DNA of 43,564 bases, taken from NCBI GenBank assembly GCA_019417465.1, contig DXVF01000014.1, forward strand, positions 1-43,564, given 5' to 3'. Source of the DNA: Clostridiales bacterium. Its GTDB lineage: Bacteria > Bacillota > Clostridia > TANB77 > CAG-508. This document shows positions 38,696-43,564 of this stretch, piece after piece; the first letter of the stretch is position 1; the number at the start of each line of letters is the position of its first letter. Under the pieces are notes generated by a model. It saw nothing but the letters and a program-made list of their open reading frames with translations. It was not told where the DNA came from and did no database searches. The translations under genes were made by a program, and so were the position numbers.

Positions 38696-38918
38696 ACTAG
38701 AACAATAGCGGGTTTTTTGAACATTTTCTCTTTCTAGAACATTTTAAAGCCCGCTTTTAATTGTTCGCGTGCCAATTTTTGATAAAAAATTGGCATGCAA
38801 TTATTTTTATATAATAGGAAAGATATGTTAGTTAAATTTTACTAAATAATAGAACTTTCCTATTATATAAAAAAAGCTACCATCTCATAAAAGTATGTAC
38901 ATTATGAGATTGGTAGCT
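38696..38918. terminator. Cluster of four hairpins between mtaB and the next gene
   Basis: First, AGAACAATAGCGGG with CCCGCTTTTAATTGTTC (38699-38765). Second, GTGCCAATTTTT with AAAATTGGCATGC (38769-38798). Third, TATATAATAGGAAAG (38808-38822) with its perfect complement at 38855-38869, extended by T and A runs. Fourth, AGCTACCATCTCATAA (38875-38890) with 38902-38918. The first ends mtaB; the last, with a T run on the - strand, ends the gene at 38935-39129. Confidence 0.65.
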
Positions 38919-38934
38919 CAAATTGCTTAGCAAT

Positions 38935-39129
38935 TTAACAATAAAAGTTGCCATTGGCGTTTCTTCGGAACATATCATCTGCGATTTGTTTTTCGATATC
39001 TAGTGCTACTTCAAGCATCCGAATACGAACTGCAACATCTGGAATAGTTTCATGATCAATAAGAACTTCTCCGTCTTCAGTAAGATCAAGAGAAATGTAA
39101 CCAATGATGTTTTGAATATCTTTTTCCAT
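38935..39129 (-). CDS. Small hypothetical protein of foreign codon usage
   Basis: A 64-residue acidic protein (starts MEKDIQNIIGYISLDL) with GGAGGAATCATC before its ATG and a terminator after it. Codon use is unlike the host: Leu CTT, Arg CGT/CGG/CGA, Ile ATC, GCC and GGC. It holds one in-frame CGG (39019-39017) that a +1 shift would turn into a stop four codons later, so here ordinary Arg reading seems intended. Probably acquired recently from a relative with a standard code. No family recognised. Confidence 0.6.
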   Translation of the reverse strand: MEKDIQNIIGYISLDLTEDGEVLIDHETIPDVAVRIRMLEVALDIEKQIADDMFRRNANGNFYC

Positions 39130-39313
39130 GATGATTCCTCCAATACAAATTTTATGTAAATATAATATAATAATTTGATAAAAAAATCAATAGATTTATG
39201 AAGAATAGTTTAAATACTAGGGATAATGCTTTGCTTTTTTGATTAACTCTTGATTTTATGCATAATCTGTAATATAATTGATGAAAAATTTATATAAAAA
39301 AGGAAGAAAGAAA

Positions 39314-41090
39314 ATGAAAAAAGTAGATTTAAAAAATATATACCTAAAATTTTTCGAAGAGCGTGGTCATAAGGTTATTCCAAGTGCACCAGTTATTCCA
39401 GAAAATGACCCAACATGTTTATTTAATACAGCAGGAATGCAACCACTTGTGCCATATTTAAAAGGAGAGTCTCATCCAGAAGGAAAAAGACTAACAGATG
39501 TTCAAAAATGTTTTCGTACAAATGATTTAGATGAGATAGGAGATAAAACTCATCATACATTTTTTGAGATGCTAGGAAATTGGTCTTTAGGAGACTATTT
39601 TAAAAAAGAAGCTATTACATGGAGTTTTGAGTTATTAACAAAATATTTAGAAATTCCAGTAGAAAAACTAGCTGTTACAGTATTTAAAGGAAATGATATG
39701 GTAGAAGCTGATAACGAATCTGCAGAGATTTGGAAAAGTGTTGGAATTAGACCTGAGAGAATTAAATTTTTAGGAGAGGATGATAACTGGTGGCCTAATA
39801 TGGAGCTTACAGGACCATGTGGACCAGATACAGAAATTTTTTATTGGCGTAGTGAAGAAGAAGTTCCAGAAGTTTTTAATCCAGAGGATGAAAATTGGGT
39901 AGAAATTTGGAATAATGTTTTTATGCAATATAACCATGAAGAAAATGGAGAATTTACACCGCTAAAAAATAAAAATGTTGATACAGGTTTGGGGGTAGAA
40001 AGAGTAACAGCAGTATTAGAAGGAGTTACAGATAACTACAAATCATCAATTTGGAAAGATGTAATTAAGAAAATAGAAGAAATTTCAAACCATTCTTATG
40101 ATGATGAAAAATATACTAAAAGTATGAGAATTATAGCAGACCATATAAGAGCTATTGTTATTATAAGTGGAGATGATGCTGAAATTAAGCCTTCAAATAC
40201 TGACCAAGGTTATATTTTAAGAAGGTTAATTCGTAGAATGATTCGTTATGCAAAAAAATTAGATATAGATATTGATGGTAATTGGGAAGAAATTTTGGCA
40301 GAGTTAATTATTAATCAATATTCAGAATATTATCATGAATTAGAAAGAAATAGAGAAGTAATATTAGAAGTTTTAAAAAATGAAAAAGTAAAATTTAATA
40401 AAAGCTTAGAAAAAGGTTTAAGAGAATTCGAAAAAGCAGTTGGACATTTAGATGGAAACAAAATTAATAAAGATTTAGCTTTTAGATTATATGATACTTA
40501 TGGTTTTCCAATTGAATTAACTATGGAACTTTCAAAGGAATCTGGGTTAGAAGTAGATGTGGAAGGATTTTATGAGAAATTTAAAGCTCATCAAGAAAAA
40601 TCAAGAGCAGGATCTAATCAAAAATTTAAAGGTGGACTTGCTTCAACAGGAGATATGGAAGTAAAATATCATACAGCTACTCATCTTTTAAATGCTGCAC
40701 TAAAGGAAGTTTTAGGAGACCATGTACATCAAAAAGGAAGTAATATTACTCAAGAAAGAATGAGATTTGATTTTTCTCATAATGAAAAAATGACTCCAGA
40801 ACAAAAACAAGAAGTAGAAGATTTAGTAAATAAATATATTAAAGATGCGATTCCAGTAGAAAAGCTAGAAATGAATAAAGAAGATGCTGTGAAAATGGGT
40901 GCAGAAGCAATGTTTATGGATAAATATGGAGATATTGTAACAGTATATAAAATAGGGGATGTGTCTTTAGAACTTTGCCGGAGGTCCTCATGTTAAAAAT
41001 ACTTCTGAGCTTGGAAAATTTAAAATAAAAAAAGAAGAATCTAGCTCATCAGGGGTTAGAAGAATAAAAGCTGTTTTAGTAGAGGAATAG
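39314..41090 (+). CDS. alaS: Alanyl-tRNA synthetase, short form (one +1 shift at CGG)
   Basis: Charges tRNA-Ala. Class II core (FNTAGMQPLVPYLKG, RTNDLDEIG, MLGNWSLGDYF, GPCGPDTE, DTGLGVERV) followed by the editing domain with the first zinc pair in HTATH (about residue 456) and the second in C-G-G-P-H. CGG at 40979 falls exactly there: in-frame reading gives LCRRSSC-stop, while +1 gives LC-Gly556-GPHVKNTSELGKF and ends at LVEE, 591 residues. Typical AlaRS has about 870; the DHH-associated and C-Ala domains are absent. The ATG at 39314 follows AGGAAGAAAGAAA. Essential gene. Confidence 0.93.
40979..40981 (+). other. alaS: In-frame CGG +1 recoding site in alaS
   Basis: TGC CGG A. The +1 reading gives CGGPH, the zinc-binding motif of the editing domain; in-frame reading stops six codons later. 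Confidence 0.92.
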
Positions 41091-41244
41091 TAGAATAATT
41101 ATAAGATATATGGATAAATTAAAGAAGTGTAAATGATTAATAAAAAATTTTCGTGAATGGTAAAATAGAAAGAAAATAGATTCTAAGATTTGTGACTTTT
41201 GTATAAGAGATAACAAAAAGTCTAGGAAGGAATGGGATTATATT

Positions 41245-41592
41245 ATGGAAGATTGTGTTTTTTGCAAAATAATAAAAGGAGAAATTCCGTCAGATAAAGT
41301 TTATGAAGATGATGAAATATTAGCATTTAAAGATATAAATCCAGCAGCTCCTGTTCATATTTTAGTTATTCCAAAAAAACATATTACTAATCTTTTAGAA
41401 ATAGAAGAAAATGATGAAATAATAATTACAAAAATATATAAAGTGATAAATAAAATAGTTAAGGAAATGGATATTGAAAAAAATGGATTTAGAGTAATAG
41501 TAAATTGTGGAAAAGATGCTGGGCAAGAGGTAATGCATTTACATTTTCATTTGCTTGCAGGTAAAAAATTGGGAGATAAAATAGTAGGGTAA
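41245..41592 (+). CDS. HIT-family nucleotide hydrolase
   Basis: 115 residues with the histidine-triad motif HLHFHLLAG near the C-terminus and the N-terminal CVFCKIIKGEIPSDKVYED typical of HinT-like proteins. It hydrolyses nucleoside phosphoramidates or related adducts, including adenylates formed by tRNA synthetases, which fits its place after alaS. The start ATG at 41245 lies 154 bases after alaS. Confidence 0.92.
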   Translation: MEDCVFCKIIKGEIPSDKVYEDDEILAFKDINPAAPVHILVIPKKHITNLLEIEENDEIIITKIYKVINKIVKEMDIEKNGFRVIVNCGKDAGQEVMHLHFHLLAGKKLGDKIVG

Positions 41593-41702
41593 AACTTATT
41601 ATGCACTAATTAGTAAAAAAATGTTAATATAAAAAATGTGGAATCTTGAATTTAATTATGTTATAATAATAATGTAATTATATTTAGGAGGAAGTAAAGA
41701 TA

Positions 41703-42368
41703 ATGGCAAGAAGGAAATTTAATATTTTTTTAAATATAATATTAGTAATAGTAATATTGTTAATTTTAGCTTCTATAGGTTTTATAGGATATGATTATTT
41801 TTATAAAAGATATAAAAATGCAGTAGATGCTGAAAAAGAAATAGAAAAGATTGATGAATATATAGCAGATAATAATAATCTGGTAGTTGAGGTTAGTAAT
41901 GATCCTATAGAAGAATCTAATGAATCAACAACTACGAAAAAATATAATTCTAATGTAAACTATGGATTAACATATAGAGGATATGGAGTTTTGGGAAAAA
42001 TAGAACTTCCTAAAGTTGGGCTTCAATATCCAGTACTTGAAACTATGACAGATGCTAAATCTATAGATGTTTCTGTAGCTATGCAATATGGAGTAGGATT
42101 AAATAATGTTGGAAATACAGTTATTATAGGTCATAATTACAGAAATGGAACTTTTTTTGGAAGTAATAAAAAATTAGTAGAAGGAGATAAAGTATATATT
42201 ACAGATTTATCTGGAAATAGAATAGAATATACAATATATAGTAAATATATAACTCCTCAAAAAGATTATTCATATGCACAAAGAGATACAGGAGGTAAAA
42301 GAGAAGTGACATTAGTAACTTGTCATTCAAATAATAAATATAGATTGATTTTATGTGCAAGAGAGTAA
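41703..42368 (+). CDS. Sortase (class D-like)
   Basis: 221 residues. The N-terminal membrane helix (residues about 8-30) is followed by a coiled stretch and a sortase beta barrel: LGKIELPKVGLQYPV, catalytic His in VIIGHNY, catalytic Cys in TLVTC and Arg in YRLIL. It attaches proteins to the cell wall or builds pili; no substrate with an LPxTG signal is in the window. ATG 41703 after TAGGAGGAAG. The frame closes soon after the Arg, which fits a sortase end. Confidence 0.85.
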   Translation: MARRKFNIFLNIILVIVILLILASIGFIGYDYFYKRYKNAVDAEKEIEKIDEYIADNNNLVVEVSNDPIEESNESTTTKKYNSNVNYGLTYRGYGVLGKIELPKVGLQYPVLETMTDAKSIDVSVAMQYGVGLNNVGNTVIIGHNYRNGTFFGSNKKLVEGDKVYITDLSGNRIEYTIYSKYITPQKDYSYAQRDTGGKREVTLVTCHSNNKYRLILCARE

Positions 42369-42442
42369 TAAAGGATATAGATATTTAATAATAACTAGTG
42401 ATAGAAGTTTTGGAAAAATAAATAAAATTAACCATAAAATAG

Positions 42443-42471
42443 TTGACAAAAATATTAAAATGGGTTAAAAT
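42443..42471 (+). promoter_or_regulatory. Promoter of the tRNA-His/tRNA-Gln operon
   Basis: TTGACA at 42443-42448, a 17-base spacer, then TAAAAT at 42466-42471, 33 bases before the first tRNA. Confidence 0.7.
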
Positions 42472-42503
42472 TATAAATGCATTTGTTGAAGGGTGCGTTT
42501 GAT

Positions 42504-42581
42504 GGTGGATGTAGCTCAGTTGGTTAGAGCGCTAGTTTGTGGCACTAGAGGCCGTGGGTTCGAGTCCCATCTTCCACCCCA
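42504..42581 (+). tRNA. tRNA-His (GTG)
   Basis: A cloverleaf with acceptor GTGGATG/CTTCCAC (one T-T mismatch), the extra 5' G of tRNA-His at 42504, anticodon stem CTAGT/ACTAG with loop TTGTGGC (anticodon GTG at 42539-42541), T loop GGGTTCGAGTCCC, and encoded CCA. Confidence 0.93.
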
Positions 42582-42593
42582 TTTTAAATACAT

Positions 42594-42668
42594 TGGGCTG
42601 TAGCCAAGTGGTAAGGCATATGACTTTGACTCATACATGCGCTAGTTCGAATCTAGCCAGCCCAGCCA
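42594..42668 (+). tRNA. tRNA-Gln (TTG)
   Basis: Acceptor TGGGCTG/CAGCCCA, anticodon stem TATGA/TCATA with loop CTTTGAC (anticodon TTG), T arm CTAGTTCGAATCTAG, encoded CCA. The 3' end lies 70 bases from the end of the integrase gene, so it is the likely attachment site. Confidence 0.93.
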
Positions 42669-42737
42669 ATTTAAAAGAATTATCTATATAAACTTATTTT
42701 CGAGAGTGGGTTTAAATATGATAATTTTTTTATTTTA

Positions 42738-43564
42738 TCAAAAACTAATTGCTTCTGATAAAACATTTGCAGAAATATTTTTTGTATTACTTTCTAAATG
42801 TGTATATAAATTAGCAGTAGTAGAATAGGTAGAATGACCTAGCCATTCTTGTATTGCTTTCATAGGAACATTTTTCGCTAATAATAAACTAGCGCAAGAA
42901 TGTCTTAAATCGTGAAAACGAATATGTCTTAAATTCTGCTTTTTTAGTAGTAATGAAAAATGGTCAGTTATATACTCTGGTCTAAATATTTTTCCAACAC
43001 TATCAACAAAAATATAATCTTTGTATTCTTTCATATAACTATTTCCACATAATTTTGTATTGTTTTCAATTTTCTTTTTGTGTTCAAGTAAAGCCTCTTT
43101 AATTTCTGGAATTAAAGGTAAAGACCTATAACTTGATTTATTTTTAGTTTTGTCTTTTAAAAGTAATGTTCTTTTATCATCTACAATTGCCTCAATAACT
43201 TTGTGTTTAATTGTTATTGTATTATTAGTAAAATCAAATGCAGACCATTTTAGACCTAGAACTTCACTTCTTCTTAATCCATAAAAACTTGCGATTAGTA
43301 TTACTAATTCTAATGGATCATTTTTAGACTTTTCAAAAAGTATTTGTAATTCTTCTAAAGTATAATGGTCGCCAATAAATTGATTTTTCTTTGGTCTTTC
43401 AATTTTATCAGCAGGGTTAGTAGGAATAATATCAAGTTTCATTGCAGTATCTAAAGCCTTTCTAATATTAGCATGATAATGTAATATAGAATTTCCATTT
43501 AATCCTTTAGCATATAAAGAGTCATAGAATTTTTGTATATGAACAGGTTTTAAATCTTTCAATT
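42738..43564 (-). CDS. Phage-type tyrosine integrase (5' part outside the window)
   Basis: The visible 275 residues end naturally at 42738 and run off the window edge; the N-terminal arm-binding domain is cut. The catalytic domain has the first Arg in YGLRRSEVLGLKW, the H-x-L-R-H box in FHDLRHSCASLLL, the His in WLGHSTYS and the Tyr in ANLYTHL. It belongs to the phage/ICE integrase group. The gene ends beside tRNA-Gln and is oriented towards it, the usual layout of an element inserted in a tRNA 3' end. No in-frame CGG. Confidence 0.9.
   Translation of the reverse strand, partial: LKDLKPVHIQKFYDSLYAKGLNGNSILHYHANIRKALDTAMKLDIIPTNPADKIERPKKNQFIGDHYTLEELQILFEKSKNDPLELVILIASFYGLRRSEVLGLKWSAFDFTNNTITIKHKVIEAIVDDKRTLLLKDKTKNKSSYRSLPLIPEIKEALLEHKKKIENNTKLCGNSYMKEYKDYIFVDSVGKIFRPEYITDHFSLLLKKQNLRHIRFHDLRHSCASLLLAKNVPMKAIQEWLGHSTYSTTANLYTHLESNTKNISANVLSEAISF

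Noticed and set aside
7243..40981. Ordinary sequencing or assembly indels as the cause of the split genes
   Set aside because: All 14 events are the same base (C), before GG, in the same codon phase, on both strands and always at a conserved Gly. Random or motif-driven read errors would hit other phases and motifs too. Homopolymer-type errors are seen only in the phage remnant, the nucleotidyltransferase and the mtaB-like scar.
42369..42440. Frameshifted continuation of the sortase after 42368
   Set aside because: A second frame stays open (ESNKGYRYLIITSDR), but the catalytic Cys and Arg are already present and the protein ends at the usual distance after them. There is no CGG at the junction.
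1..43564. CRISPR array or cas genes
   Set aside because: I looked for regularly spaced short repeats on both strands and saw none. The only strong repeats are the hairpin elements and the small-protein module.
1..43564. Window as one circular prophage with terminase at one end and integrase at the other
   Set aside because: The 38 kb between them are chromosomal housekeeping genes, so the two phage parts are separate elements or edges.

Overview
The window is AT-rich bacterial DNA from a spore-forming Firmicute, most likely an uncultivated low-GC gut-type clostridium. The evidence is the strong AGA/TTA/ATA codon preference, good AGGAGG-type ribosome binding sites, and spore genes (ylbJ-like, spore photoproduct lyase, Spo0E-like). 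Housekeeping genes lie mainly on the + strand between about 9.3 and 42.7 kb. Both ends carry phage material: a decayed head/packaging cluster (1-4.6 kb) and, at the other end, a tyrosine integrase beside tRNA-His and tRNA-Gln (42.5-43.56 kb).

The main result concerns reading frames. Eleven genes that look broken are interrupted at 14 places, and each place is the same: an in-frame CGG codon whose first C is one base too many. Dropping that C, so that the ribosome continues at GGN (Gly), restores the full-length conserved protein every time. The genes are mfd (2 sites), the PASTA kinase prkC (2), mtaB (2), a diaminopentanoate-dehydrogenase-like gene, pta, mscS, cca, an L,D-transpeptidase, alaS, a DUF4364-like gene and a small gene beside ylbJ. 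In every other host gene I read, CGG is not used as a sense codon at all. The simplest reading is that CGG is unassigned as a normal codon in this lineage and triggers efficient +1 frameshifting, or that CGGN is decoded as a four-base glycine codon. Only two small genes of atypical codon usage (6669-6875 and 38935-39129) contain CGG that seems to need ordinary reading.

Layout: 1-4.6 kb, prophage remnant (small subunit-like protein, TerL with two internal TAGs, portal, degenerate minor head protein). 4.7-7.3 kb, small accessory genes, terminators and structured hairpins. 7.4-8.6 kb, ylbJ-like gene. 8.65-9.21 kb, two inverted copies of a 95-nt core inside perfect but sequence-divergent inverted repeats. 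9.3-18.1 kb, mfd, a TrmH-type methyltransferase, a DUF4143 ATPase, maf, aspS and a small coiled-coil gene. 18.3-19.5 kb, a degenerate nucleotidyltransferase and a polysaccharide deacetylase. 19.8-25.5 kb, the rlmN-PP2C-prkC-rsgA-rpe cluster, interrupted by a third hairpin element. 25.5-31.8 kb, DUF4364-like, J-domain protein, diaminopentanoate-dehydrogenase-like gene, pta, fabF, fabI. 32-38.7 kb, trmB, mscS, cca, splB, L,D-transpeptidase, mtaB. 38.9-42.4 kb, a small foreign-looking gene, alaS (short form), a HIT protein and a sortase. Then the tRNAs and the integrase.

Functionally the core is DNA repair and translation quality (Mfd, SplB, AlaRS, AspRS, RlmN, TrmB, MtaB, RsgA, Cca), cell-wall/spore signalling (PrkC/PP2C, L,D-transpeptidase, sortase, deacetylase) and fermentation/lipid metabolism (Pta, the dehydrogenase, FabF, FabI). 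AlaRS and Cca are essential or near-essential, so their recoding sites must be read through for the cell to live.
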